Part shown: positions 49,038 to 64,000 of the stretch, piece by piece
Layout of the letters: each line of letters begins with the position of its first letter
How positions within the stretch are numbered: position 1 is the first letter of the stretch
From: UBA4416 sp036676295
GTDB lineage: Bacteria > Bacteroidota > Bacteroidia > B-17B0 > Aurantibacillaceae
Length of the DNA stretch: 64,000 bases
Direction of reading: 5' to 3'
NCBI GenBank assembly: GCA_036676295.1
Contig: JAKFDE010000065.1
Location: forward strand, 1 to 64,000
Position numbers and translations under genes: made by a program
The notes under the pieces: generated by a model
Database searches by the model: none
What the model was told of the DNA's origin: nothing
Seen by the model: the letters and a program-made list of their open reading frames with translations, nothing else

Positions 49038-49700
49038 TTATTTAATAGTTGACTTAAACTCTTTTTCATATTCTTCCCATTTGGTTTTTTGATAGTCGCC
49101 GGAACCGTAATAAGTTAAAATAGGTTCAAAGTTTTTGGCCGGCATAAATCCTTTAATGATATCCAGTCGTTGGATCTGATTGTTTAAAAATACAACAGAT
49201 GGGTAGGCTAATTGATTATCAAGTATAGATGCTGCAAATTGGTGAGGAGCTTTAGGATTTGAAATATCAGAACTAACAAAGGTGTATTTATCAAATTTCA
49301 CACTGTCTTTAGTTTCAGCATCAAATTTTACAGCGTAAAAATTATCGTTAATGTATTTAGCTATTTGAGGGTGATTAAATGTTTGAGCACTCATCATTTT
49401 ACAAGGCCCGCACCAGGTAGTATAGACATCCACCATAATGGGGCGTGGATTTTTTTTACATTTAAGGTAAGCTTCTTCAAAGCTTATCCAATTGACAGCT
49501 GATTTATCAGTAAATTCAGTATACGTGTTTTCTGAGGTTGTAGAAAATACCACATTGTTTTGTTGAATGTAATTACTGACTCTGTTTTCGGGAGAATGAA
49601 TAGATGCCTGCAAGGAGCTTTTTTTACAAGTAAAAAAAACGATAGCCAGAACAATAATTCCCGCCATTGATATATCTCTCCAATTAAACATGCACGACAA
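49038..49700 (-). CDS. Thioredoxin-like lipoprotein or membrane-anchored protein
   Basis: 220 residues. N-terminal hydrophobic segment AGIIVLAIVFFTCKK, where Cys could be lipidated, then a thioredoxin fold at ~75-215: RPIMVDVYTTWCGPCKMMSAQ with the WCGPC redox site, NFYAVKFDAETKD, AYPSVVFLNNQ with the cis-Pro. Related to the DsbD-C/DUF255-like thioredoxins that act as periplasmic reductases or disulfide repair proteins. Start at the first Met is uncertain; Met at residue 4 or 12 would also work. Convergent with rimO. Confidence 0.85.
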   Translation of the reverse strand: MSCMFNWRDISMAGIIVLAIVFFTCKKSSLQASIHSPENRVSNYIQQNNVVFSTTSENTYTEFTDKSAVNWISFEEAYLKCKKNPRPIMVDVYTTWCGPCKMMSAQTFNHPQIAKYINDNFYAVKFDAETKDSVKFDKYTFVSSDISNPKAPHQFAASILDNQLAYPSVVFLNNQIQRLDIIKGFMPAKNFEPILTYYGSGDYQKTKWEEYEKEFKSTIK

Positions 49701-49789
49701 ATATTACAAACCTTGTGCCAAAAACCGTTAAATCATCGATGTATACTCATTGGAGGCCGATCTTAACTCAGTAATAATAAAAACTTCCT

Positions 49790-51301
49790 CTATTTTACAC
49801 CTCCCATCAACTTTTTTACCAAAGGAGAAATAAGGATCAGGATCAAGCCCGCTATAAGGGCATAAATACCTAATTGCTTATATCCGTCTGCATAAATAGT
49901 TAATTTCTCTATGTTGGTTGAATTTTCGGACGCACTGGCAATGTTTGCACCTAATAATCCTGCAAAATACTGGCCATAAGCACTGGCCAAAAACCACATA
50001 CCCATAATAACCGCTTGTAGTTTTTGAGGAGATAATTTTGTCATAACCGATGTACCGATAGGCGAGAGGCAAAGTTCTCCAAAAGTGATGATGAACCAAC
50101 CAAAAGCAAATAAACCTAATGACGAAATACCTTGCTCATTGCTAAAGAATTTACTGGAATAAAAAATGTAAAATCCTATTGCTAAAAATATAAAGCCTAA
50201 TCCAAACTTCACAATGGTGTTAGGCTCAGCTTTTCTGTTAGCTAACCACAACCATAATAAGCCTAAGGGAGTTGCGAAAATAATCACATATAAAGAGTTT
50301 GACGAGTTGTTTACACCATTTGGATCTAAGGGAATACCAAGTATAGAATCACTTAAATTATTGGCAGCAAAAATACTTAACGAACCGCCGCTTTGCTCAA
50401 AAAAGGCCCAAAAGAAGATAGAGAAGATCATAAATAACAAGGCCGCTACAATTTTTTTATTTTCTACTACCGAAAAATTTCTCATTTCAAAAATCACATA
50501 CAATACAGCTAAAGGCCCAATAATGTACATAAACCAATCTGTATACTCCGTTTTTGCCACCATAAACATAATTACCGGCACGGCGATCAAAGATCCTGTA
50601 AACGTCAAAATCTCACGCGTTAGGCGTGTGTTTTTTGGTAAATGTAAAAGTGGTGATAAACCAATGTTGCCTAATTTTTTTTGAGTTTGAGTAAAGGTTA
50701 ACAAACTGATCATCATAAATACAGAAGATAAACCAAATGCTACATTCCAACGTACAGATTCAGGAACCAACGATGAAAACATTTCGCCTTTACCAATAGC
50801 AATACAAGCATAGCCACCAAAAAATGCACCGGCATTAACTCCTGCATAAAATAACATAAAACCCGCATCAACCCGATGATCCCCATCTCTGTATAAATTA
50901 CCCACCATGCTCGAAATGTTAGGTTTAAAAAAACCTGTTCCAACCACGTTAAAAGCAATACCTAAAAAAAAGAAATCACTTGGATTGATTGCTAATAAAA
51001 CGCTACCAATGATCATTAAGATACCACCCCAAAATAATGAGCGACGTTTTCCTAATATTTTATCAGCAAATAATCCTCCCACAAATGTAAAGGCATATAC
51101 AAAGGCTTGCGTGGCTCCATATTGTAAATTGGCAACTACTTCGTTAAAATCAAGTTGATTAATCATAAAGAACACCAACATGCCACGCATTCCGTAAAAC
51201 GAAAAACGTTCCCACATCTCACTAAAAAATAAAGGCCAGATTTGTTTTGGGTATTTGCCTTTAAAGTTTTGTATTTCTTCGATAGTTAGTTGCTGTTCCA
51301 T
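49790..51301 (-). CDS. POT-family proton-coupled peptide transporter (copy 2)
   Basis: 503 residues, 12-14 membrane helices. The PTR2 signatures are EMWERFSFYGMRGMLVFFM (ExxERFxxYG) and FFKPNISSMVGNLY. It takes up di- and tripeptides using the proton gradient. It is a neighbour and paralogue of the gene at 51389-52918, in the same direction with a terminator between, so each has its own control. Confidence 0.92.
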   Translation of the reverse strand: MEQQLTIEEIQNFKGKYPKQIWPLFFSEMWERFSFYGMRGMLVFFMINQLDFNEVVANLQYGATQAFVYAFTFVGGLFADKILGKRRSLFWGGILMIIGSVLLAINPSDFFFLGIAFNVVGTGFFKPNISSMVGNLYRDGDHRVDAGFMLFYAGVNAGAFFGGYACIAIGKGEMFSSLVPESVRWNVAFGLSSVFMMISLLTFTQTQKKLGNIGLSPLLHLPKNTRLTREILTFTGSLIAVPVIMFMVAKTEYTDWFMYIIGPLAVLYVIFEMRNFSVVENKKIVAALLFMIFSIFFWAFFEQSGGSLSIFAANNLSDSILGIPLDPNGVNNSSNSLYVIIFATPLGLLWLWLANRKAEPNTIVKFGLGFIFLAIGFYIFYSSKFFSNEQGISSLGLFAFGWFIITFGELCLSPIGTSVMTKLSPQKLQAVIMGMWFLASAYGQYFAGLLGANIASASENSTNIEKLTIYADGYKQLGIYALIAGLILILISPLVKKLMGGVK

Positions 51302-51321
51302 AATTGAAATATTTTTTTAAT

Positions 51322-51373
51322 AAAAAACCCTAATAAACCTTTTGATGAAATATCAGGTTTATTAGGGTTTTTC
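51322..51373 (-). terminator. Intrinsic terminator between the two POT transporters
   Basis: AAACCCTAATAAACC and GGTTTATTAGGGTTT as perfect arms with a 16-20 base loop and T run on the minus strand. Confidence 0.85.
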
Positions 51374-51388
51374 TAAATGAATAATTGA

Positions 51389-52918
51389 TTAACGTAATTC
51401 TTCAATATGACCTTCTACATGGCCTTCTTTCATCATTTTTTGTAACCAAGCACTTAAGAAGAATAAAATTCCTGCAGCAGCAGCAGTCATTAAAATAAAC
51501 ACCATAAAGAATTCGTATAAATTTGTGATTTGAAAACCAATAAATGATGGATAAACCAACGGTGCAGTATTAGTTGGATCTGCAGTAGGAGGAATTAATG
51601 CACTTAAGGTTCCTGCAAATTTATTAGCAGCTGCATTTGCTAAAAACCATGTACCCATCATTAAAGAGGATAAACGTAAAGGCGCTAATTTAGATACCAT
51701 TGATAACCCAATTGGAGATAAGCATAACTCACCCATTGAGTGAATGATATATAATGCAAATAACCACCACATGCTTACTTTATCAGATACACCAAGACCT
51801 TTTACTGCAAAAGCAATAAATACATAACCTAATGCTACTAAGGCTAAACCGATAGCCATTTTTTTAGGAGAAGATGGTTCTAATTTTCTGAAATATAAAA
51901 AGCCCCATAACAATGAGAATAAAGGAGCTAAACAAATTACCGCTAATGGATTTACTGATTGAAAATAAGAAGCGGGCATTTCCCAACCAAAAATGGTTCT
52001 TTCTGTTTGTCTATCTGCAAATAAGGTTAACGATGCTCCTGCTTGTTCAAAAGCGCCCCAGAAGAAAATAACGAAAAAGGCTAAAATGAAGATCACAATG
52101 ATACGGTTACGTTCAACTTTTGTTAAACTTTTATCTGTTAGAATGATAATTGGCATTAAGATCATAGCGCCATAAATGAAATAACCAATAATGTCAACAT
52201 CAGATCTAAACATCTGTTTGAAGTTTAACATAAAAAATATAATGGCAATAGAACCAATAACAACAAAGATGTTTTTTGTGTCTAGTTTTTTTACCGGTAA
52301 TCCAATTTCTTTTCCTTCTTCAGATATTAAATATTTTTTTTGGTAAATAATAAATGTAGCTAATCCGATAAGCATACCAATACCTGCAGCTAAAAAGCCC
52401 CATTTAAAATCCAGTGAACCACAAACTAATGGAGAGAAGAAAGCTCCTAAGTTAATTCCCATATAAAATATGGTAAAAGCGCTGTCAATTCTTCTGTCAT
52501 TTTTTGGATACAATTGCCCAACCATTGTAGAAATGTTAGGTTTAAAGAACCCATTACCGATAATAATCGCCGTTAATGCCGCCCACATAATAGAAACGCC
52601 ACCGCCTGCGCCAACATTGGCACTTAAAAACATTAAAAATTGACCTAAAGCCATTAATGCACCACCAATAATGATACTTCTACGGTTTCCTAAAAATTTA
52701 TCACATAAATAACCTCCTAATAAGGGAGTTAAGTAAACCAGGCCTGTATAGCTACCATAAATTTCAGAAGCGTCTTTATCCTGCATTAATAACACTTTAG
52801 TCATAAATAGAATGAAAATGGCACGCATTCCATAATAACTAAAACGTTCCCACATTTCAGTAAAAAATAAAAAATATAGTCCTTTTGGATGACCTTTAGG
52901 TGTAGTAGCTTGTTCCAT
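51389..52918 (-). CDS. POT-family proton-coupled peptide transporter (copy 1)
   Basis: 509 residues, multi-pass. EMWERFSYYGMRAIFILFM and GNGFFKPNISTMVGQLYPKN are the PTR2 signatures. The first signature is the ExxERFxYYG motif needed for proton coupling. The C-terminus ends with a charged tail (KEGHVEGHIEELR). Together with the gene at 49790-51301 it suggests peptide uptake is important, as expected for a protein-degrading Bacteroidota. Confidence 0.93.
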   Translation of the reverse strand: MEQATTPKGHPKGLYFLFFTEMWERFSYYGMRAIFILFMTKVLLMQDKDASEIYGSYTGLVYLTPLLGGYLCDKFLGNRRSIIIGGALMALGQFLMFLSANVGAGGGVSIMWAALTAIIIGNGFFKPNISTMVGQLYPKNDRRIDSAFTIFYMGINLGAFFSPLVCGSLDFKWGFLAAGIGMLIGLATFIIYQKKYLISEEGKEIGLPVKKLDTKNIFVVIGSIAIIFFMLNFKQMFRSDVDIIGYFIYGAMILMPIIILTDKSLTKVERNRIIVIFILAFFVIFFWGAFEQAGASLTLFADRQTERTIFGWEMPASYFQSVNPLAVICLAPLFSLLWGFLYFRKLEPSSPKKMAIGLALVALGYVFIAFAVKGLGVSDKVSMWWLFALYIIHSMGELCLSPIGLSMVSKLAPLRLSSLMMGTWFLANAAANKFAGTLSALIPPTADPTNTAPLVYPSFIGFQITNLYEFFMVFILMTAAAAGILFFLSAWLQKMMKEGHVEGHIEELR

Positions 52919-53008
52919 ATTAGTTTTAGTGTTTTTTATGAGTTGGCTAAAATACCATTTTTTTAATGATTTCTTAATTTACTTGCCAATTTTATGAGAT
53001 ATATGGGC

Positions 53009-53038
53009 AAAAAAAAAACCAGACACTAACGTCTGGTT
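53009..53038 (-). terminator. Intrinsic terminator after the cold-shock gene
   Basis: ACCAGAC, loop GTTAGT, GTCTGGT then ten T on the minus strand, 25 bases after the stop. Confidence 0.9.
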
Positions 53039-53062
53039 AAAATTTTAAATGGTACTATATAA

Positions 53063-53254
53063 CTACGAAAGTTTTACGTTTACTGCATTTAATCCTTTTT
53101 TACCTTCTTGGATCTCGAAAGTAACGTTGTCGTTTTCTCTGATTTTGTCTACTAAACCAGTTACGTGTACAAAGTACTCTTTTCCTGATTCGTCCTCTTT
53201 AATAAAACCAAAACCTTTAGTTTCATTAAAAAATTTTACTGTTCCTGTGCTCAT
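53063..53254 (-). CDS. Cold-shock protein (CspA family)
   Basis: 63 residues. MSTGTVKFFNETKGFGFIKE (RNP1 KGFGFI) and EYFVHVTGL (RNP2-like FVH) define the single-stranded nucleic acid binding OB-fold. It acts as an RNA chaperone. A strong promoter lies just upstream and a terminator downstream, so it is a single-gene unit. Opposite-strand frames here are shadows. Confidence 0.97.
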   Translation of the reverse strand: MSTGTVKFFNETKGFGFIKEDESGKEYFVHVTGLVDKIRENDNVTFEIQEGKKGLNAVNVKLS

Positions 53255-53280
53255 TTTATTATTTTAAAAATTTGTAGACA

Positions 53281-53309
53281 CAAATCTAACAAATAAATTG
53301 AAACGCAAA
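53281..53309 (-). promoter_or_regulatory. Promoter of the cold-shock gene
   Basis: On the minus strand TTTG, 17 bases, TAGATTTG; a near-consensus Bacteroidota promoter. The leader before the start codon is only ~20 bases. Confidence 0.65.
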
Positions 53310-53324
53310 CAAATTTTCAATAAA

Positions 53325-54128
53325 TTATTTAGCCGGATTATAGTATTTCTTCGCTTCCGGCATAAAAGCCTTTAGGTTCGCAATACGGGTTTCATCGCTA
53401 GGGTGCGTGCTTAGTAGTTCAGGTGGTTTTTGTTCGCCTCCTGCCTGAGCCATTCTTTCCCAAAAAGAAACAGCCACTTCAGGATTATAACCGCCCATTG
53501 CAGCAAAAACTAAACCCATTTTATCGGCTTCCGTTTCGTGATTTCTACTGAATTTTAATTGGCCTAATTGAGATCCGATACCAAACGATTGCTGAAAGAT
53601 GGCTTGTGTTAATTGAGGTTTAGTTTGCATGGCTGCTCCTAAAGCAGTACCTCCTAATTGTATTAACATAGCATCCGACATACGCTCGCTACCATGGCGG
53701 GCAATGGCATGAGCAATTTCATGCCCCATCACTACCGCTAAACTTGCTTCATCTTGTGTGATAGGTAACAATCCCGTGTAAACTACTACCTTGCCGCCAG
53801 GCATACACCAGGCATTTACTGTGTTTTCATCTACAACATTAAACGACCATTTAAAGCCATCTAATTGTGAACTTAAGCCTTTATCGGCATAATATTTTTC
53901 TACGGCACCCTGAATTTTTGCGCCAACTCTTCTCACTAAAATAACATTAGCATTATTGTCGGGTAGAGGTTTATGTTCGGCTAAAAATTTATCGTATTCA
54001 GTATAACTCATTGCCATCATTTCCGATTCAGGAATAATATTTAAGGAACGTCTCCCTGTAATGGCATTTTTTTGACAAGCAAAAAACAATGAGCCAAATA
54101 ATAAAGAGGTTATGATGATTTTTTTCAT
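53325..54128 (-). CDS. M48-family metalloprotease lipoprotein
   Basis: 267 residues. Lipoprotein signal ending LFFACQKN (lipid Cys near 18). Zinc site HEIAHAIARHG (~137-147) and the Glu of NHETEADKMGL (~203). This is the BepA/YfgC-like or Oma1-like periplasmic group that handles misassembled outer-membrane proteins. It lies 9 bases after the clpS stop, so both may be on one transcript with the giant protein downstream of its own start in the other order; the three genes 61123-53325 all run in the same direction. Confidence 0.92.
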   Translation of the reverse strand: MKKIIITSLLFGSLFFACQKNAITGRRSLNIIPESEMMAMSYTEYDKFLAEHKPLPDNNANVILVRRVGAKIQGAVEKYYADKGLSSQLDGFKWSFNVVDENTVNAWCMPGGKVVVYTGLLPITQDEASLAVVMGHEIAHAIARHGSERMSDAMLIQLGGTALGAAMQTKPQLTQAIFQQSFGIGSQLGQLKFSRNHETEADKMGLVFAAMGGYNPEVAVSFWERMAQAGGEQKPPELLSTHPSDETRIANLKAFMPEAKKYYNPAK

Positions 54129-54137
54129 AAAAGATAA

Positions 54138-54425
54138 TTAGTTGATTTCTGCACTTAAACCTTTTTGTAAAAGGGTATCACAAATTGGTTTTAGTTTATT
54201 TAAAGGACCTTTTTTAACAGCGCATTTCCCGTTAAAATGTACAATATGTGCACATTGTTCGGCCTGAATAGAATCGTGTTCGCAATACTGCATTAAACAT
54301 TCAATTACCCACTCAAACGTATTGACATCATCATTAAACAAAATGATATTGTTCAATTTTTCTTCCTGAGTTAAGATCTCTTCTTCTAATAACTCTTCGG
54401 TATCTGTATAATTATTATAAATCAT
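54138..54425 (-). CDS. clpS: ATP-dependent Clp protease adaptor ClpS
   Basis: 95 residues. NNIILFNDDVNTFEWVIECLMQYCEHDSIQAEQCAHIVHFNGKCAV has the NDD-x-(N/H)TF motif and the rest of the N-degron binding fold. It delivers N-end-rule substrates to ClpAP/ClpCP in the cytoplasm. It sits 23 bases after the giant gene and 9 bases before the M48 gene. Confidence 0.92.
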   Translation of the reverse strand: MIYNNYTDTEELLEEEILTQEEKLNNIILFNDDVNTFEWVIECLMQYCEHDSIQAEQCAHIVHFNGKCAVKKGPLNKLKPICDTLLQKGLSAEIN

Positions 54426-54448
54426 AGTGCAAAGTTATGGCATTTTTT

Positions 54449-61123
<6,675 letters not shown>

Positions 61124-61314
61124 GGTACTTACATGTAAGATATGTCTAATTTGATTCAGATGTAACCTCAAATATACCAAAATAAATCTAAATAATTTAG
61201 TGTTTAGATGCTAAATATTTGATTTTTACATAATTTGAGAAAAAGATATTTTAACATATAGGAATGCAATTTTGGAAAAAAATTGTATTTTAAATTTTAA
61301 ATAAATATTTATTG

Positions 61315-61322
61315 TAGATTTG
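61315..61322 (+). promoter_or_regulatory. -7 promoter element (TAGATTTG)
   Basis: Perfect TAnnTTTG match, 37 bases before the type A substrate gene. A -33 box at the right distance is not clear. Confidence 0.45.
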
Positions 61323-61359
61323 GGATTCTAATATTTATTATAAACTTAACAAAACAAAC

Positions 61360-62397
61360 ATGAAAAAAACTTTACTTTCTCTTTTTGCAATTGGCTTTTC
61401 GGTTGTTGCAGTAGCTCAAACAAATGGTAGAATATTTAAACCAGGTCACACAATTAACAGTAATGAAGTTGTGATCAAGCCACAATCTATTACAGCTGGT
61501 AGTTCTGCAATCACTTGTGATACTCTTTCTACAATCACTACTACAGCTTTAGGTGTAGGTGCTGCTAGTTCAGATACAGCAACTCCAGGATGTTCTCCTA
61601 ATGCAGGTTATGTTTATGGTACAAACTGTTATGGAGATCTTGAAAAAGCAAATTTCTTTGCAGCAAGTATGTATTCTGTAATGTCAACTCCTCAAATTAC
61701 TGGTGTTATTGTTGCTTTTTATAACAATTTAACTGAAGGTACAGGTGGCGCACCTACAGGAACTGTTGGATTAAATATCTATGGCGGAACAGCAGCTACC
61801 GCAGCACCAGGTGCAGCTTTAGGTTCAACTGTTGCAACATTAGCTCAAATTACTGCAGCTCACACAACAACTAATACTATTTTCTTCTATACATTTGATT
61901 TTGCAACTCCTATTAACGCGCCAGTATCAGGTGGTTTTTATGCTTCAGTTGCAGTACCTACAACTCCTGGAGATACAGCAGCATTGGTTAATCAAGCATC
62001 TGCTCCAGTTAACTTAGCTTGGGAAATGTGGAGTGATTTATCATGGCACAGTATTTCTTCTGCTTGGGGAACTAATGGTAATTTATTGATCTTACCAAAA
62101 ATCTGTGGAACTACAACTACAGGTATTTCTGAAAATTTAGGTTTAAGCAAAAATGTTACAGTTATGCCTAATCCTACAACAGGTTTAGTTAACGTAGTTG
62201 TTACTTTAGCTACTAAAGAAAACTTAACTATTTCTATCTCTAATGCATTAGGACAAGTAGTTATGTCTAATAATTATAATTCAATTTATAACGATTTGAT
62301 CTCTTTAGATTTATCTGGCCAAAATAACGGTGTTTACTTTGTAACTGTTTCTAACGGTAAAGATAAAATGGTTCAAAAATTAGTATTAAATAAATAA
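61360..62397 (+). CDS. Secreted protein with type A type IX sorting domain
   Basis: 345 residues. Signal peptide MKKTLLSLFAIGFSVVAVAQ, a Thr/Ala-rich beta domain (~25-255) without recognised family, then a C-terminal sorting domain (~270-345): VTVMPNPTTGLVNVVVTLAT, LTISISNALGQVVMS, DLSGQNNGVYFVTVSNGKDK, ending MVQKLVLNK. That tail directs export through the type IX system and, often, attachment to surface polysaccharide. Own promoter and terminator, hence a single-gene unit. Confidence 0.88.
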   Translation: MKKTLLSLFAIGFSVVAVAQTNGRIFKPGHTINSNEVVIKPQSITAGSSAITCDTLSTITTTALGVGAASSDTATPGCSPNAGYVYGTNCYGDLEKANFFAASMYSVMSTPQITGVIVAFYNNLTEGTGGAPTGTVGLNIYGGTAATAAPGAALGSTVATLAQITAAHTTTNTIFFYTFDFATPINAPVSGGFYASVAVPTTPGDTAALVNQASAPVNLAWEMWSDLSWHSISSAWGTNGNLLILPKICGTTTTGISENLGLSKNVTVMPNPTTGLVNVVVTLATKENLTISISNALGQVVMSNNYNSIYNDLISLDLSGQNNGVYFVTVSNGKDKMVQKLVLNK

Positions 62398-62418
62398 TTT
62401 TATCTAATTTTTTTATTC

Positions 62419-62450
62419 AAAGCCTCCGCTATTTAGCGGAGGCTTTTTTA
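62419..62450 (+). terminator. Intrinsic terminator
   Basis: AAAGCCTCCGCT, short loop, AGCGGAGGCTTT and T run; 22 bases after the stop. Confidence 0.9.
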
Positions 62451-62559
62451 TTTTAATTTGGTTTTAAAATAAGAAAATTAATTTCTACAAATAAACTACA
62501 GAATTCATTTATTTTACAAACATTTGTTGGTTTTTAGGCTTACCATATTATATCTTTTT

Positions 62560-62567
62560 TATATTTG
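62560..62567 (+). promoter_or_regulatory. -7 promoter element (TATATTTG)
   Basis: Perfect TAnnTTTG match 23 bases before the next gene's start codon. Confidence 0.45.
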
Positions 62568-62590
62568 TTTAAACCATTAAAAAAACTAAA

Positions 62591-63922
62591 ATGATAAAAA
62601 AACTACTTTCAATTTTCGCGTTTGCAATTTTGAGCGTTACGGCTTTTGCACAAAGCAATCAGTTTGTTAGCGAAGATGCAGATCCGGTATCAAGAAAACA
62701 ATTGTTTATGTATAATTCTACCCAAAATGCAGCAAAGGTTTCAACAGTAGGAACCAATGATACTTTGTGGTACTTCTATAATAAACACTACTACCGTAAT
62801 AATCCGGCTGTCGGATTCAGTACTTTTAAATCTCCTTATCAAGTTGGAAGCGTTAGTTTGTCTGAGATGTCAAGTACTTTTGTTAATACATCTACAGTAA
62901 CGGTAAATGGAGCTTATGTGTTATGTTCAAGAAATGCAGCATCTACATCAACAGCTGTTCCTGTTAAAATTTATTTATATAATGTAGACGCTACTAATAA
63001 GCCAACTACAAAAATAGATTCAGGTTTAGCGGTAGTAACAGGCACGGCAGGTGCTTTTATTGGCGCAATGTTCACGCAGCCTCGCACATTAACAGCGAGC
63101 TTTGCGATTGCTTATAAGTGTGCTTCATTAACAACTGATACTATCAGACCATTTATGAATAATGCTTCTGCGCCAACTAATACAGCAGTTGCTCCTGCTT
63201 TACGTTACGGAGAAGGTTTGTCATTCTTAAAAATTAATGGAAGTTTCACACCACAATTAGGCACATGGGGACCAAACACAGATAGAGAGTTTGTAACTAT
63301 TCCTTTGGTATCGTTTAGTTTAACCACAACTGCGATGCCTACAACAGCCGGACCATATTGCCCGGTAACAACTATTTCAATTGCAAATACCTCTACTTCT
63401 TTATTTGAAAACCCTCAATTTAATTTGAATAAGTTTTTAGTTAAATGGCCAGCAGCTATCTCTGCATCACTTGTTCCTGTAGGCGATTCTATCTATACAA
63501 CCAATTTTGGTGACGCGTCTCCACTAAGTTATGAGGTAAACCCTTCTCATTCATATGCTGCTGCAGGAAATTACACGGCTTCTATGGTAGGTAAATACCA
63601 ACTTGGGGCAGATAATGGACAAAAGGTGCAAGATATTACAGGAGGTGTTCTTGTGGTAGATATTTGCACAGGTTTAACAGAATTATCGAACAATGAATTG
63701 ATGGTATTCCCTAATCCTTCAAACGGAAACCTTACTGTAAAAAATATAAGTATCAATTCAAATTTAGAATTGATCAATATTTTAGGTGAAGTTGTTTTTA
63801 AAGAAAAAATGGCAACTGATTCAAAATCGTTTGATTTTAGTAATCTGCCGGCAGGTAATTATTATCTAAAAATGACAAACCCTGATGGTAAATCATCTGT
63901 TAAAAAATTACATTTTAATTAA
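62591..63922 (+). CDS. Secreted protein with PKD-like segment and type A type IX sorting domain
   Basis: 443 residues. Signal peptide MIKKLLSIFAFAILSVTAFA, then a domain of unknown family (~25-250), a PKD-like segment (YTTNFGDASPLSYEVNPSHS, ~300-340) and the type A C-terminal domain (~370-443): LMVFPNPSNGNLTVKNISIN, LINILGEVVF, FDFSNLPAGNYYLKMTNPDG. The substrate tail matches the gene before it in type. Its opening EDADPVSRKQLFMYNS has no family I can name. Own promoter-like element and terminator. Confidence 0.88.
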   Translation: MIKKLLSIFAFAILSVTAFAQSNQFVSEDADPVSRKQLFMYNSTQNAAKVSTVGTNDTLWYFYNKHYYRNNPAVGFSTFKSPYQVGSVSLSEMSSTFVNTSTVTVNGAYVLCSRNAASTSTAVPVKIYLYNVDATNKPTTKIDSGLAVVTGTAGAFIGAMFTQPRTLTASFAIAYKCASLTTDTIRPFMNNASAPTNTAVAPALRYGEGLSFLKINGSFTPQLGTWGPNTDREFVTIPLVSFSLTTTAMPTTAGPYCPVTTISIANTSTSLFENPQFNLNKFLVKWPAAISASLVPVGDSIYTTNFGDASPLSYEVNPSHSYAAAGNYTASMVGKYQLGADNGQKVQDITGGVLVVDICTGLTELSNNELMVFPNPSNGNLTVKNISINSNLELINILGEVVFKEKMATDSKSFDFSNLPAGNYYLKMTNPDGKSSVKKLHFN

Positions 63923-63941
63923 TTTTAATTAACTATAGTTT

Positions 63942-63973
63942 AAAAAGTCTCGCCAAAAAGCGAGACTTTTTTG
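63942..63973 (+). terminator. Intrinsic terminator
   Basis: AAAAAGTCTCGC, loop, GCGAGACTTTTTT; 20 bases after the stop codon. Confidence 0.9.
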
Positions 63974-63984
63974 TTTTATAGCTG

Positions 63985-63992
63985 TACATTTG
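63985..63992 (+). promoter_or_regulatory. Promoter-like TACATTTG at the window end
   Basis: Matches TAnnTTTG just before the window ends, so a further plus-strand gene may begin outside. Confidence 0.3.
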
Positions 63993-64000
63993 TTGCCACT

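Noticed and set aside
53049..53267. Plus-strand ORF over the cold-shock gene
   Set aside because: Antisense shadow of a well-conserved cspA-type gene that has its own promoter and terminator.

Overview
The window is almost entirely an AT-rich chromosome segment of an uncultured Bacteroidota. The evidence is the type IX secretion machinery and substrates (PorP/SprF, type A and type B C-terminal sorting domains), TonB receptors with carboxypeptidase-regulatory N-domains, a DUF4249 lipoprotein, many short signal peptides ending in AQ or SQ, promoters of the TTTG-N18/19-TAnnTTTG type, and recA, ppk1, ubiE and lycopene cyclase genes of Bacteroidota type. The first ~845 bases do not fit. They are visibly GC-rich, carry the tail of a YhaN/SMC-like ATPase and the head of a PHP-domain ATPase, and end exactly where a Bacteroidota TonB receptor gene is also cut off. 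I read this as a chimeric contig end, or less likely a recombination junction.

Layout. 0-0.85 kb: foreign fragment. 0.85-2.9 kb: truncated TonB receptor with a MarR regulator, a TfoX/YjbR-like protein and a zinc-ribbon protein. 3.0-14.2 kb: a long minus-strand surface/regulatory cluster. In transcription order it holds a LytS-type histidine kinase, a LytTR response regulator, a degenerate UDP-sugar-dehydrogenase C-domain protein, a small protein, a TonB receptor with DUF4249 lipoprotein, a single-domain response regulator, and a secreted protein with a large outer-membrane barrel. Four copies of a two-part motif (TTCACCC-N5-TTTGTCCG on the coding strand) lie upstream of its genes and are good candidates for the LytTR operator. 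14.4-36.4 kb: mostly housekeeping (tRNA-Pro, recA, mnmA, aspartate aminotransferase, heptose kinase-like gene, ubiE/menG, ppx-ppk1, two carotenoid genes, AI-2E-family permease, HAD phosphatase, glycosyltransferase with ECF sigma factor, rsmG, transaldolase, sirtuin). 36.4-44 kb: a DUF2130 protein, then a PorP/SprF - PD40 - PKD adhesin operon (type IX type B module). 44.0-44.4 kb: RNase P RNA. 44.5-47.1 kb: SpoIIE phosphatase with a membrane partner. 47.2-47.6 kb: two tandem, previously easy-to-miss 50- and 52-codon genes whose products share a near-identical leader ending in Gly-Gly. 47.7-54.4 kb: rimO, thioredoxin-like lipoprotein, two POT peptide transporters, cold-shock protein, M48 protease, clpS. 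54.4-61.1 kb: a ~2200-residue secreted TPR/PD40/coiled-coil/Asn-rich protein ending in three SPOR-like domains. 61.3-63.9 kb: two secreted proteins with type A sorting tails.

The most interesting items are the paired double-glycine leader peptides (47227-47565), the repeated candidate LytTR operator in the 6.9-14.2 kb cluster, the orphan UDP-sugar-dehydrogenase-C-like domain lying in frame just after the response-regulator stop codon, the giant SPOR protein, and the contig junction. All calls are from reading the sequence; no database search or folding program was run.
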